DNA from: Microbacterium azadirachtae
GTDB taxonomy: Bacteria > Actinomycetota > Actinomycetes > Actinomycetales > Microbacteriaceae
NCBI RefSeq assembly: GCF_000956545.1
Contig: NZ_JYIT01000057.1
Span: 1-49,232 of the forward strand
Length of the DNA stretch: 49,232 nucleotides
Direction: 5' to 3'
Positions 7,082-15,186 of this stretch are shown here, piece by piece (the stretch's first letter is position 1; every line of letters begins with the position of its first letter). Below the pieces are notes generated by a model. That model saw only the letters and a program-made list of their open reading frames with translations. It was not told where the DNA came from and did no database searches. A program made the position numbers and the translations under genes.

Positions 7082-8530
7082 GTGACCACGTCTCTCCGCC
7101 CCACTGTTGACCTCGATCTCTTCCCGACTACGGAGCGCATCCACGGTTGGATCGACGATCTGGCTGCTCTCGGGCACCGCCGCACCGGCACGCCTCAGGG
7201 GAGGCGATCGGCCGAGTACATCGAGTCGGTGCTCCGCGAGGCCGGACTCGAGGAGGTGCGCATCGAAACCGCGCCGACGCCGTGCCCAGTGGTGCGCAAC
7301 CAGGGCCTCACCCTGGGCGGCGAGCGCATCGACACGTTCTGGGCGAATGGCACCGGGCGAACCGCACCCCTCGGGCGTTTCGTGCATTCCCTGCCCGATG
7401 AGACACCGATCGTGCACGTCGGAGCGGGATGGCAGGCGGACTTCGAAGGTGTCGATGTCGAGGGAAAGATCGTCGTGTGCGACATCGAGTTCCTGCCGAT
7501 GAACGCGGAGTCGATGATGGCCCGCAACGACCGGATGGAGATGCTCGACCCGGACGGCACCCTGGCTGAGCCTGTGAACAAGTTCGACATCTACTCGCCC
7601 AACAACTGGCCGAACAACTATTTCTTCGCTCAGCAGCGCGGTGCAGTCGGATTCGTCGGGTCGCTTCGCGACTATATGGATGCGTCCTACTACAACGAGG
7701 ACTATACGGAGAACGGGCTCGCTCTCGGCGTGGACGGATCGCGTATCCCCGCTCTGTGGGTGTCGCGTGCTGACGGCGACCGCATCGTCGAGACGATAGC
7801 CGTGCCTGGGCGCGCTGTCGCGGCGCTTCAGCTCGATGTCGAGTACACGCTCGAGGACGCACTGAACGTTCGCGGGACTCTCCCGGGGCAATCCGAAGAC
7901 ATCATCCTGGTGCACTCGCACCACGACGCCGTCTTCGCCGGGGCGGTGCAGGATGGCTCAGGTGTGTCGGAGGTGCTGGCGCTGGCGGAGTATTTCGCGA
8001 AGACGCCGATAGATCAGCGTCCGAAGACGATGATGTTCGCGCTCACGGATACGCACTTCACCGACTATGTCGGACACGAGGCGTTCATCGCGGCCCGTGA
8101 CGAGGCCGCGGACAGGATCGTGCTGGATCTCTGCATCGAGCACATCGGCAAAGAAGTCGAACTGTCGGACGACGGCGGGGCTGTCGAGACCGGGCGTTCC
8201 GAACCTCGCATCGTCTACGTGTCGAACGAATCGGGCCTGCTTCCGGACGTGAGGGATGCGTTCGAGCGCAACGGGCTCGGGCGAACGTTCCTCGCGCCCG
8301 TGTCCGCGTCCGAGCACGCGAACGATGAGGTCTACGAGTTCCACGCGGACGAAGTGATCTCCGATGCGTATTCGTTCGCGGAAGCCGGTATCCCCGTTGT
8401 CAGTCTCGTCGCTGGGCAGATGTACCTCTTCCACCCCTCAGACACGATCGATCGGGTCTCCGTCGACGATCTGCGGCCGGTCGGCATCGCCTTCGCCGAA
8501 ATCGCCCTCGCGGCCGGTGAGAAACTCTGA
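7082..8530 (+). CDS. M28-like metallohydrolase with atypical metal site
   Basis: This 482-residue protein resembles M28 aminopeptidases. An N-terminal peptidase segment (GHRRTGTPQGRRSAEYIESVLREAGLEEV) is followed by a PA-like insert (~110-260) and the second half of the catalytic domain. Metal-ligand motifs are H278-SHHD282, D291 in DGSG, E353 in CIEHIG and H451 in LFHPSDT. Where canonical M28 enzymes have adjacent glutamates (general base and ligand), this one has T322-D-T-H325-F. That suggests a changed mechanism or substrate, perhaps an amidase or deacylase acting on a small molecule rather than a peptide. No signal peptide, so it is cytoplasmic. GTG start behind AAGGA. Confidence 0.7.
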   Translation: MTTSLRPTVDLDLFPTTERIHGWIDDLAALGHRRTGTPQGRRSAEYIESVLREAGLEEVRIETAPTPCPVVRNQGLTLGGERIDTFWANGTGRTAPLGRFVHSLPDETPIVHVGAGWQADFEGVDVEGKIVVCDIEFLPMNAESMMARNDRMEMLDPDGTLAEPVNKFDIYSPNNWPNNYFFAQQRGAVGFVGSLRDYMDASYYNEDYTENGLALGVDGSRIPALWVSRADGDRIVETIAVPGRAVAALQLDVEYTLEDALNVRGTLPGQSEDIILVHSHHDAVFAGAVQDGSGVSEVLALAEYFAKTPIDQRPKTMMFALTDTHFTDYVGHEAFIAARDEAADRIVLDLCIEHIGKEVELSDDGGAVETGRSEPRIVYVSNESGLLPDVRDAFERNGLGRTFLAPVSASEHANDEVYEFHADEVISDAYSFAEAGIPVVSLVAGQMYLFHPSDTIDRVSVDDLRPVGIAFAEIALAAGEKL

Positions 8531-8533
8531 CAG

Positions 8534-9952
8534 ATGGCAATCCCGACAGTTGCCTATGGCCACGACCTGCGAAACGACCTCGCAGAGATCCGTGATTCAC
8601 TCGCCGGCGCGAAACGTGCGTGTTTTTGGCTCGATGACGATCGTCGGCCTGTCCCGCGGCAGTCCCTCGCGGAGGACATCTGTGCCGATCTCGTCGTCGT
8701 CGGGGGTGGATACTGCGGGCTGTGGACCGCGATCATCGCCAAGGAGCGAGACCCCGATCGGCGGGTCGTTCTGCTGGAAGGGGACCGGGTCGGCGGAGCG
8801 GCAAGCGGTCGGAACGGCGGGTTCGTCGAAGCCGACCTGACCCATGGCCCTGAGAACGGGCGACTGCACTTCGCTGCAGAGCTGGACGTGCTCGACCGTC
8901 TCGGGCAGGAGAACTTCAGTGCGATCGAGGACGCGATCGATCGCTACGGCATCGACGCATCCTGGGAGCGCGCCCCGATGCTCACGGTCGGGACCGAGCA
9001 TCATCAGGTCGAGGCGCTGCACGCCGACAATGAGAGTCAGATCCTTCGAGGGGACGCACTCTCCGTTCTCGCGGATTCACCGCTCTACCGCGCGGGCATC
9101 CTGGAAGAACGGGGGCACGCATATGTGAACCCGGCACGCCTTGCCTGGGGTCTCGCCGACGCCGCTGAGTCGCTCGGCGTCGAGATCCATGAGAACAGCC
9201 CGGTGTTCAGTATGCGACTCGCAGACGGGCGTCGCCGAGTGCGCACGGCGACCGCAGAAGTGAATGCTGCGGCCGTCGTGCTCGCGACCAACGGCTACCC
9301 GTCGCTTCTACCGCACCTGCGCTTCTTCACCGTGCCGATCTACGACTACGTGCTGATGACGGAGCCCCTCACTCCCGCCCAGTTGCGGTCGATCGGCTGG
9401 ACGGGCCGACACGGAATCACCGATTCCGGGCGCGAGTTCCACTATTACCGGAAGACCGACGATGACCGCATCCTGTTCGGCGGGTACGACGCTGTCTATC
9501 ATCGCGGCGGCAGGGTGCGCGCAGAGCACGATCAGCGGGACGAGACATTCGAGCGGCTCGCCGACCACTTCCTCTCGACATTCCCACAGCTGGACGATGT
9601 GAGGTTCTCGCACCGGTGGGGAGGGATGATCGACATGTCGACGCGCCTCGTGGCACATCATGGCAGAAGCAGGGACGGAACTGTCGCGTACAGCGCCGGC
9701 TATACGGGACTCGGCGTCGCCGCGACCCGATTTGGTGCGGAGACGATGCTCGACCTCCTCGACGGCGACGACACAGAACGGACTCGGCTCAGGATGTCTC
9801 GTAGTCTGCCCTTTCCCATACCGCCGGAGCCGTTTGCGAATCCGCTGATCCAGATCATGCGCCGCGCCGTCGCCAAGTCCGATGCTCGAGGGGGAAGAGA
9901 CGGTGCGCTTCTGCGTCTCGCCGGTCTCTTCGGCATCGGCTTCGACTCCTGA
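8534..9952 (+). CDS. FAD-dependent amine oxidoreductase (DAO family)
   Basis: This 472-residue protein has the ADP-binding motif GGGYCG at 57-62 with VVLLEGDRVGGAASGRNGG after it, as in DadA and PuuB-type enzymes, and a C-terminal FAD contact (YSAGYTGLGVAATRFGAE). The family oxidises the C-N bond of amines or amino acids to an imine, reducing FAD. A tail of about 60 residues after the FAD domain has no assignment. It starts three bases after the M28-like gene's stop, so the two are surely co-transcribed. Gamma-glutamylputrescine oxidase is the nearest named relative I can suggest; the true substrate is unknown. Confidence 0.8.
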   Translation: MAIPTVAYGHDLRNDLAEIRDSLAGAKRACFWLDDDRRPVPRQSLAEDICADLVVVGGGYCGLWTAIIAKERDPDRRVVLLEGDRVGGAASGRNGGFVEADLTHGPENGRLHFAAELDVLDRLGQENFSAIEDAIDRYGIDASWERAPMLTVGTEHHQVEALHADNESQILRGDALSVLADSPLYRAGILEERGHAYVNPARLAWGLADAAESLGVEIHENSPVFSMRLADGRRRVRTATAEVNAAAVVLATNGYPSLLPHLRFFTVPIYDYVLMTEPLTPAQLRSIGWTGRHGITDSGREFHYYRKTDDDRILFGGYDAVYHRGGRVRAEHDQRDETFERLADHFLSTFPQLDDVRFSHRWGGMIDMSTRLVAHHGRSRDGTVAYSAGYTGLGVAATRFGAETMLDLLDGDDTERTRLRMSRSLPFPIPPEPFANPLIQIMRRAVAKSDARGGRDGALLRLAGLFGIGFDS

Positions 9953-10002
9953 CCCACCCGTCAGCCCTACTTCTCCATCGATCCACTCCGAAGGGTTCAC
10001 CA

Positions 10003-11448
10003 ATGAGTGCAATGCACGACGAGGTCGCGTACCTCTCCGCGACCGAGATCGCCGCGGCCTACCGAGACCGAACACTTTCCCCGGTCGAAGTTATCGACGC
10101 GGTGCTCGACCGCATCGATGCGGTCAATCCGGTGGTCAATGCTTATCTGACGGTCACCGCCGCTTCCGCGCGAGAGGGTGCGCTCGCCGCCGAGCGGGCG
10201 TTCGCGGCTGCGGATCCCGGCGCCCTTCCCCCGCTCTTCGGCGTTCCCGTCTCGGTCAAGGATCTGGAGGAGACGGCCGGTGTCCGCACCACATACGGAT
10301 CAGTGAGCTTCCGAGACCACGTCCCCGATACGGACGCTCCCATCTGGGCGCGTCTGAAGGGTGTGGGCGCGATCCTGATCGGCAAGACCGCCACGCCGGA
10401 GTTTGGCAACGGCGTCACCACCGAGAGTGAGCTATCAGGCATCACACGTAATCCCTGGGATCTCGATCGTTCCGCCGGCGGATCGAGCGGAGGTGCCGCG
10501 TCCGCGCTCGCCGCGGGGCTCGGTCCGATCGCCACAGGGAGCGACGGCGGCGGCTCGATCCGTGTGCCGGCCTCGTACTGCGGTGTCGTGGGACTCAAAC
10601 CGTCGGCGGGACGCATCCCCTTCAATGACCAGCGGCAGGCCTGGGAAGCCGTCACGACAACCGGTCCGATGGCGCGGACCGTGTCTGATGTCGCGATGGT
10701 GCTGTCTGCTACCCACGGCCCCGACCCATGGGATCCGTACGCGCTGCTCGAGAGCGGGATCGACTTCACGGAAGGACTCGACAGGGCGTCTCTCTCCGGA
10801 CTTCGCATTGCCTACAGCCCGGACCTCGGACGGGGTCCCATCGCGACGGAGACCGCACGTGTCGTGCGGAACCTGATCGACCGCATTGATCGTGACAACG
10901 GCGGCACCGTGAAGGAGGTCGACATCCAGCTGCCGGACCCGGTGGACTATTTCTGGTCGTACTGGTCGCCGATCATCGCGCTCGAGATCGTCGATGATCT
11001 GCTCGACGGGCGTATCGACGACGCTGCGCGTGCCAAGTACGAGGTGATCCCTCGTGCCGAGAGGGCGAGCTCGCTGGACTATGCGAAGACGTTCCTCACG
11101 GCTCGGACGCAGATTCATCATGCATTCGCACGAATCTTCCTCGACCATGATGTCCTGATGTGGCCGACCACGTCCGCGCCTGCATACCTGCATCCCGGAG
11201 TCCACGGATACCCGACCGAGATCGATGGTCGCCCGGTGGCCGACCCGCTGATCGAGAACCAGATCCTCACCGAGGCGATCGCGCACGCCGGTTACCCGGC
11301 GATCAGCATCCCGGCCGGATTCACTGCCGACGGTCTTCCTGTGGGCCTACAGATCGCAGCGGGTCATGGCAAGGACGCCCTAGTGCTCAAGGCCGCTGCT
11401 GCGGTCGAGGCCGCCTATCCTTGGGTGCAGCATCGACCCATGATCTAG
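10003..11448 (+). CDS. Amidase signature family hydrolase
   Basis: This 481-residue protein carries the amidase-signature triad: K86 in SVKDLEE, cis-Ser162 in GGSSGG, and nucleophile Ser185 in GSDGGGSIRVP. Family members hydrolyse carboxamides to acid and ammonia or amine. It is the last gene of the island's catabolic set and is followed by a strong hairpin. A GAAGGG ribosome site precedes the ATG. Paired with an amine oxidase and an M28-like hydrolase, it suggests stepwise breakdown of a molecule with amide bonds. GatA is unlikely because no gatB or gatC is present. Confidence 0.9.
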   Translation: MSAMHDEVAYLSATEIAAAYRDRTLSPVEVIDAVLDRIDAVNPVVNAYLTVTAASAREGALAAERAFAAADPGALPPLFGVPVSVKDLEETAGVRTTYGSVSFRDHVPDTDAPIWARLKGVGAILIGKTATPEFGNGVTTESELSGITRNPWDLDRSAGGSSGGAASALAAGLGPIATGSDGGGSIRVPASYCGVVGLKPSAGRIPFNDQRQAWEAVTTTGPMARTVSDVAMVLSATHGPDPWDPYALLESGIDFTEGLDRASLSGLRIAYSPDLGRGPIATETARVVRNLIDRIDRDNGGTVKEVDIQLPDPVDYFWSYWSPIIALEIVDDLLDGRIDDAARAKYEVIPRAERASSLDYAKTFLTARTQIHHAFARIFLDHDVLMWPTTSAPAYLHPGVHGYPTEIDGRPVADPLIENQILTEAIAHAGYPAISIPAGFTADGLPVGLQIAAGHGKDALVLKAAAAVEAAYPWVQHRPMI

Positions 11449-11465
11449 CGATCGGTCGGCCGAGG

Positions 11466-11500
11466 GCGCGCGGGGTCTGTCGTTTGCGGACTCCGCGCGC
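11466..11500 (+). terminator. Hairpin after amidase gene
   Basis: GCGCGCGGGGTC (11466-11477) pairs with GACTCCGCGCGC (11489-11500) with one mismatch, followed by TTGTT. It separates the catabolic set from the convergent phosphotransferase remnant. Confidence 0.65.
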
Positions 11501-11517
11501 TTGTTCGCTGATTCCTT

Positions 11518-12130
11518 CTATCCCTGAGGGTTCGACTCACGGACTCCGAGGGCAGAGGTCGTGGTGTTCGTCGGCGCGAGCTCATCGAAGCGCTGGAGCA
11601 CCGCAGCGAGCATCCCCTCGGCCGACTTTCTGTGTTCGGCGACCCACTCGCCTTCGTAGTCCCGCACGGAGATCTCCGTGACGAGTATCACCGAGAAGTA
11701 CAGCCGATACAGCGCGAAACGGGTGGGTCCGGTCGGGGAGGCGAGCTCTGCGGCGAGGATGCCTCCATGCTCGGTGTTCCCCTCGAGGAGATCTGGGTCG
11801 ACATTCCAGAGGCCGAACTGGTCCGCACCGATGAGATCGAACAGCGGATCGCCCCACAGGGTCCGCTCAGTGTCGATCAGCCCGACGATTCGCTGGGCGG
11901 AGTCCAGGAACAGGTTTCCTGCCCAGAGGTCGCCGTGCACGACCGACGCGGTCGTGCACGCGTCGAGGGCGCTCCCGTGTGCGGAAAGAACGTCGCGGAC
12001 CCTGTCAGCAGGAACGGGCGCGCCGGCGTCCGCGGCGTCCTGCAGGATGCCCTCGACCATCAGAGTGAAGGCTGATCGCCAGTCGGGGGCCTGCATGCGC
12101 GCCGGTATGGAGGGGTAGCCGATTCGGATC
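11518..12130 (-). pseudogene. Truncated APH-type phosphotransferase, N-lobe missing
   Basis: The frame reads as an APH/choline kinase-like C-lobe. SVVHGDLWAGNLFLD is the Brenner catalytic loop and GLIDTERTLWGDPLFDL carries the metal-binding aspartate. Homology starts abruptly near IRIGYPSIPARMQ; upstream codons in this frame are only the antisense of the neighbouring ATPase remnant. The N-lobe with the ATP-binding strands is absent, so the protein cannot be a working kinase. The break lies near 12125-12140, where the plus-strand ATPase remnant also begins, marking a deletion or recombination joint. Its original substrate is unknown. Confidence 0.75.
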
Positions 12131-13826
12131 AGTTCTGTGGACGCGGAGGTCGATGACGCTGAGCGGGCGCTGCGGGAGACTGCGAACGAAGCTCGAGCAC
12201 TCCTGGGTTTGCCTGACGAGGGCGCGCACGATGCCATTGTCGAGCACCTGCGATCGCGATCGCGAACCGAGGCGCCCAAGGAAGAAGAGCTCACGCACCT
12301 CGAGGGGCTCAGGGCCGTTCTTCACTCGGTGAGCAACATGCGCGCGGAACTCGGCGACCAGCGGGCCGCAACCCAGATTGAAGTGGAGGCAGCTCGCGCG
12401 GCCGACGCTGCGAATCTCTACGAGCGGTGGGTAGGCGATGAGGGCTCGGTCCTGATTGATCGACTAAATGAAGTACGAACCGAGCACCTTGGCCTGCCGG
12501 AAGTGGGGCTGCCGCAACTCGTCGACGGATATAGTGAGGCGCGCGAGACCTTGTCCACAATGCAGCGCGCTCATCAAGCCGCTAGTGTCGCTGACCGAGA
12601 GCGGGCCGACCGTGTTCGCGTTCTCGACGAACAGATCCGAGATCTGGACGCGACTATCCGCGCCCTCGAAGCGGAGGCGCAGGCCATCGACGTGCCAACT
12701 GACGTTCGAATCGTCATCGAGCTTCTTGGCGCGATTCTCCCGCAGGTTGCGGATAATATCTGCCCTGTATGCGATCAGGAGTTCATCGGCGTCGGCGCCC
12801 TGTCGGATCACATAAGACGCAAGTTGCGGAGTCTCAGCGACCGATCGAAGGACTTAGTCCGAATCGAGTCGGCCGTCGCGTCGGCGAAGGAAACGCGGTT
12901 GGCTGCAGTCCGAGAAGCTGTGTTGCAGAAGAGTCTCCCCCCAGCCGCTGACAACGTGGATTTCGATCGCATCGTGCGGATCACGAATGGTATGGAAGGC
13001 GCGGTCGAAAGGGGAGCACGACTCCGCTTTGAAGTCGACCAGGCTCAACTCAAGGAGGCGGACGCTCGGTCGGGTGACGCGCAGTACCGCGTTATCGACC
13101 AGAGGATCGCGGATGTTGCCGAAGCGCTAGACCGCCCGAGGGCGGCACTTCCCCTGGCTGAGCCGGAAGCAACGTTACTCGAATTGGTGGAAGAGCGAAT
13201 TCAGAGTCATAGGTACCGGGAAACGCAGCGACGCTGGGAACGAGGTGTTCTCGATTCGGTGCAAGAGACAAATGGTCGACTTCGATCAGTCACTCAACAC
13301 CCTGTGGGCCCAGTTGTTCAGTCGCTTCGCCCCCACTGAACGCTTCGTTCCGAAGTTTGTCAAGCAGACGAGGGCGACGAGAACAGTCGACGTCCGCTTG
13401 GAGACCCAACTCCCCAACGGGACAACGTCCGGAGCCCCCGGGGCGATGTTGAGCTACGGAAACACCAACTCGGCGGCACTCTCACTGTTCATGGCAGTTC
13501 ACCTTTCGGCACCGACAAGGCTGCCTTGGCTGATCTTCGATGATCCGGTCCAGTCGATGGATGACATTCACATTGCAAACTTTGCCGCCATTGTGCGCCA
13601 GCTGGCGTTCACTCATGGGCGTCAAGTCGTGATCGCAATCCACGAGCCCGAGCTCTTCGAGTACCTGTCATTGGAGCTCGCTCCGAGCCGTCCGGACCAG
13701 ACGCTTGTCAAGATCGTCCTCGAGCGCGGAGCAGGAGCGACTCAAGTCGCGGTGGACCGAGTCGAGCACCATCGTGAGCAGCAGTTGGCCGGGTCGGAAC
13801 ACGGCACGCAGTCGGATCCCCGGTAA
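12122..13826 (+). pseudogene. Broken SMC/Rad50-like ATPase with zinc hook
   Basis: Two overlapping frames make one gene. The first (to ~13270) is long coiled coil interrupted by ICPVCDQEF, a CxxC zinc hook (12761-12772). The second (~13270-13826) holds the signature region LSYGNTNSAALSLFMAVHL and Walker B LPWLIFDDPVQSMDD with a following IHEPELFEYL. The shift from first to second frame needs one extra base near 13270-13275. The N-terminal Walker A half is missing altogether at the joint with the phosphotransferase remnant, so it is decayed rather than a sequencing slip. Such zinc-hook ATPases occur in phage-defence systems and DNA repair; which applies here is unknown. Confidence 0.75.
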
Positions 13827-13838
13827 GGCAGCAGTAAC
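13821..13838 (+). repeat. Right copy of 18-bp imperfect repeat
   Basis: CGGTAAGGCAGCAGTAAC matches 3253-3270 at 16 of 18 positions and overlaps the stop codon of the ATPase remnant, 105 bp inside the right att. Confidence 0.45.
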
Positions 13839-13942
13839 AGAATGCCTGCAGGGGCTCGGGAGCTGATGTGAACAGGTGGGAGTTGATTCCCCGAATTTCT
13901 GGCCTTCTTGACGTCACGTCCTGATGATGCTGGATATCGATA

Positions 13943-13969
13943 TGGGTTCAAATCCCACCGTCACCGCCA
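13943..13969 (+). repeat. attR: partial tRNA-Ser 3' end
   Basis: Exact 27-nt copy of the tRNA-Ser 3' end. The 5' two thirds of the tRNA are absent, so this is the displaced half created by integration. Confidence 0.9.
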
Positions 13970-13971
13970 TG

Positions 13972-13997
13972 AAAACCCCCGAGAGATCGGGGGTTTT
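13972..13997 (+). terminator. Probable original tRNA-Ser terminator
   Basis: AAAACCCCCGA, loop GAGA, TCGGGGGTTTT: a perfect 11-bp stem ending in four T residues, starting 3 nt after the tRNA CCA copy. In an empty site it would directly follow the tRNA. Confidence 0.8.
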
Positions 13998-14015
13998 CGC
14001 ATATCGGCTGGCAAC

Positions 14016-14034
14016 GTGGTGCATCCGTGGTGCA
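14016..14034 (+). repeat. Direct repeat GTGGTGCA spaced 11 bp
   Basis: GTGGTGCA occurs at 14016-14023 and 14027-14034. Closely spaced repeats beside a tRNA attachment site can be recombinase arm sites, possibly from an older element on the right side. Support is weak. Confidence 0.25.
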
Positions 14035-14149
14035 CCTTTCCATGGCTGCCTGGGCTCTTGGGAATATTGGTCCACCGTGGAAGAGATCCGTGAGTGCGGC
14101 GCCGATATGGATCGCACCATGAGATCGGGCCATTCGGAGCGGTTGCTCT

Positions 14150-14289
14150 TGGCGAGCGCCGGCGAGCTCCGTCGCCCAGAGATAGAGGTCGACGGCCCGG
14201 TTGAGATCTCCGTTGGATGCAGTGAGATACGGGACCATGCGCGCAGGGCTGAGCAGTACCCCCAGCGCATGTTGACCCGTCACGCGCAT
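14150..14289 (-). pseudogene. Fragment of Abi-like (abortive infection) protein gene
   Basis: From the possible ATG at 14289 the minus frame reads LLSPARMVPYLTASNGDLN then RAVDLYLWATELAGA. This matches the opening of Abi_2-like proteins (ERFSTYL..A..D...ALxLYxWN). After about 14155 the similarity ends, and the frame runs on into the tRNA terminator and attR, so the C-terminal two thirds are gone. The rest of 13998-14330 shows nothing else coding. A remnant of a defence gene beside a tRNA hot spot fits repeated island turnover. Confidence 0.5.
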
Positions 14290-14335
14290 CAGCGTATGCG
14301 TTGCATGCACGAGCGCCGGACAAGGGCTGGCGTGA

Positions 14336-14518
14336 TTACCTCGGAATCCCCTCGCTACGGCGAGGGGATTCTTGTTTCTTCGGGTCGTCAACGGGCCGCG
14401 GGACGGAGCTCAGGCCACGGGGGGAGACCTGCGCGATCCTCGCGGCGACGGTTTCGACGTCGAGGTCGGCGGGCGGTGCCTCGTTGATGCGCTCGATCAT
14501 GGACCCTGACGTCCTCAT
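14336..14518 (-). CDS. Small ORF of unknown function, doubtful
   Basis: A 60-codon frame begins MRTSGSMIERINEAPPADLD and ends inside a strong hairpin. I recognise no family and no convincing ribosome site. It may be a leftover of a larger gene. It is listed because nothing else explains this stretch. Confidence 0.2.
   Translation of the reverse strand: MRTSGSMIERINEAPPADLDVETVAARIAQVSPRGLSSVPRPVDDPKKQESPRRSEGIPR
14343..14371 (+). terminator. Strong hairpin with T-rich tail
   Basis: GAATCCCCTCGC and GCGAGGGGATTC form a long stem followed on the plus strand by TTGTTTCTT, a good intrinsic terminator. No intact plus-strand gene precedes it, so it probably belonged to a gene lost from this region. 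Confidence 0.6.
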
Positions 14519-14546
14519 CGGCGAAGTTCCTGTTCCGGAGAACTGA

Positions 14547-14592
14547 CGCAGGAGTGCCCCGGATTCGTTGATGGGCCGGGCCGCTCCTGCGC
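14547..14592 (-). terminator. Terminator of the minus-strand secreted-protein operon
   Basis: GCAGGAG and nearby GCCCCGG pair with CCGGG and CTCCTGC across a short loop. It lies just after the stop at 14604 of the last small membrane gene. Confidence 0.55.
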
Positions 14593-14603
14593 GGATCTCC
14601 TCG

Positions 14604-14795
14604 TCAGGGTCTGGTGCCCTGCTGCTGCCGGCGGGCGTCGACCAGCGCGCAGCTCACAGCCGCGATGAAGCAGATGAGTCCGGTCGCCCAGCCGACGAGT
14701 GCCAGCTGCACCTGAAGGAAGTTTGCGCCGAGCACGAGGGCAGCCCCGACGAGGGTGAGCGCTGTTGCCCAGCCTCGCCACGTTGATCTGACCAC
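14604..14795 (-). CDS. 63-residue two-helix membrane protein
   Basis: The GTG at 14795 follows AAGGAAC and gives VVRSTWRGWATALTLVGAAL and onward: two hydrophobic spans (~10-27 and ~32-53) with a basic tail DARRQQQGTRP. It is too short for the ORF cutoff as a separate frame but has clean start and stop signals. It follows the 84-residue membrane gene by 26 bp on the same strand and ends at a terminator. Tiny membrane proteins beside secreted peptides are often immunity or accessory factors; that role is inferred from context only. Confidence 0.6.
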   Translation of the reverse strand: MVRSTWRGWATALTLVGAALVLGANFLQVQLALVGWATGLICFIAAVSCALVDARRQQQGTRP

Positions 14796-14821
14796 GGTTT
14801 CGTTCCAGTTCCTTGCTGGCT

Positions 14822-15076
14822 TCAGGCCTGGGCGTTCTCGGACGGTGGGCGTCGGCGTGCGAGCGAGCGACGCAAGAGGATGGCTCCCACGCCGATGACG
14901 ACCGCCGCGATGAGTGCAGTCTGCGCCCAGCCGATGGTCGCATTGAACGCGGCCGATCCGCGGTCGAGGCCCGTGAACGCGTAGACGGTCATGGCGATGC
15001 CGGTTGCCAGGAGCACGGCGGTCAGAGTCATCGACGTGTAGGTCAGTGCCTTGAAGCGGCGGGGTGAGCTGGTCAT
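14822..15076 (-). CDS. 84-residue two-helix membrane protein
   Basis: It starts MTSSPRRFKALTYTSM, has spans at ~15-35 (LTAVLLATGIAMTVYAF) and ~46-66 (IGWAQTALIAAVVIGVGAILL), and a strongly basic tail (RRSLARRRPP). A ribosome site (AAAGGAACC) precedes the ATG. No family recognised. It sits between the secreted Gly/Ala-rich protein gene (111 bp upstream, behind a hairpin) and the 63-residue membrane gene. Together they could provide immunity or export. Confidence 0.65.
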   Translation of the reverse strand: MTSSPRRFKALTYTSMTLTAVLLATGIAMTVYAFTGLDRGSAAFNATIGWAQTALIAAVVIGVGAILLRRSLARRRPPSENAQA

Positions 15077-15123
15077 TGGTCTGGTTCCTTTCTTGGGCGT
15101 GTGGTGCCTTGTGAGGATCCGGC

Positions 15124-15168
15124 GAGGGGCTCACCGGGGGCAATGCGCAGCCATCCGGTGAGCCCCTC
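15124..15168 (-). terminator. Hairpin between secreted-protein gene and downstream membrane genes
   Basis: GAGGGGCTCACCGG (15124-15137) pairs perfectly with CCGGTGAGCCCCTC (15155-15168). There is no T run, so it may act as a partial terminator or 3'-end stabiliser, giving more message for the secreted protein than for the membrane genes. Confidence 0.6.
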
Positions 15169-15186
15169 AGTGTCTAGTGTGACCCG

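Larger units (their letters stand above)
3184..13969. mobile_element. Genomic island integrated in tRNA-Ser(CGA), integrase lost
   Basis: The segment is bounded by the 27-nt tRNA repeat. Inside are a catabolic gene cluster, a truncated phosphotransferase gene and a broken SMC-like ATPase gene. I found no integrase, excisionase or relaxase in either strand, so it looks immobile or dependent on an enzyme encoded elsewhere. The right part (12140-13940) is visibly less GC-rich than the backbone, in line with foreign origin. The two parts (catabolic cluster and wreckage) may have arrived separately. Confidence 0.8.

Noticed and set aside
12131..12294. N-terminal extension of the phosphotransferase to 12294
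   Set aside because: The extra residues are Ser/Arg/Ala antisense of the ATPase coiled coil; real similarity begins only near 12130.
3184..13969. Integrase or relaxase gene inside the island
   Set aside because: No R-H-R-Y recombinase motif or relaxase HUH motif found in any frame of reasonable length.
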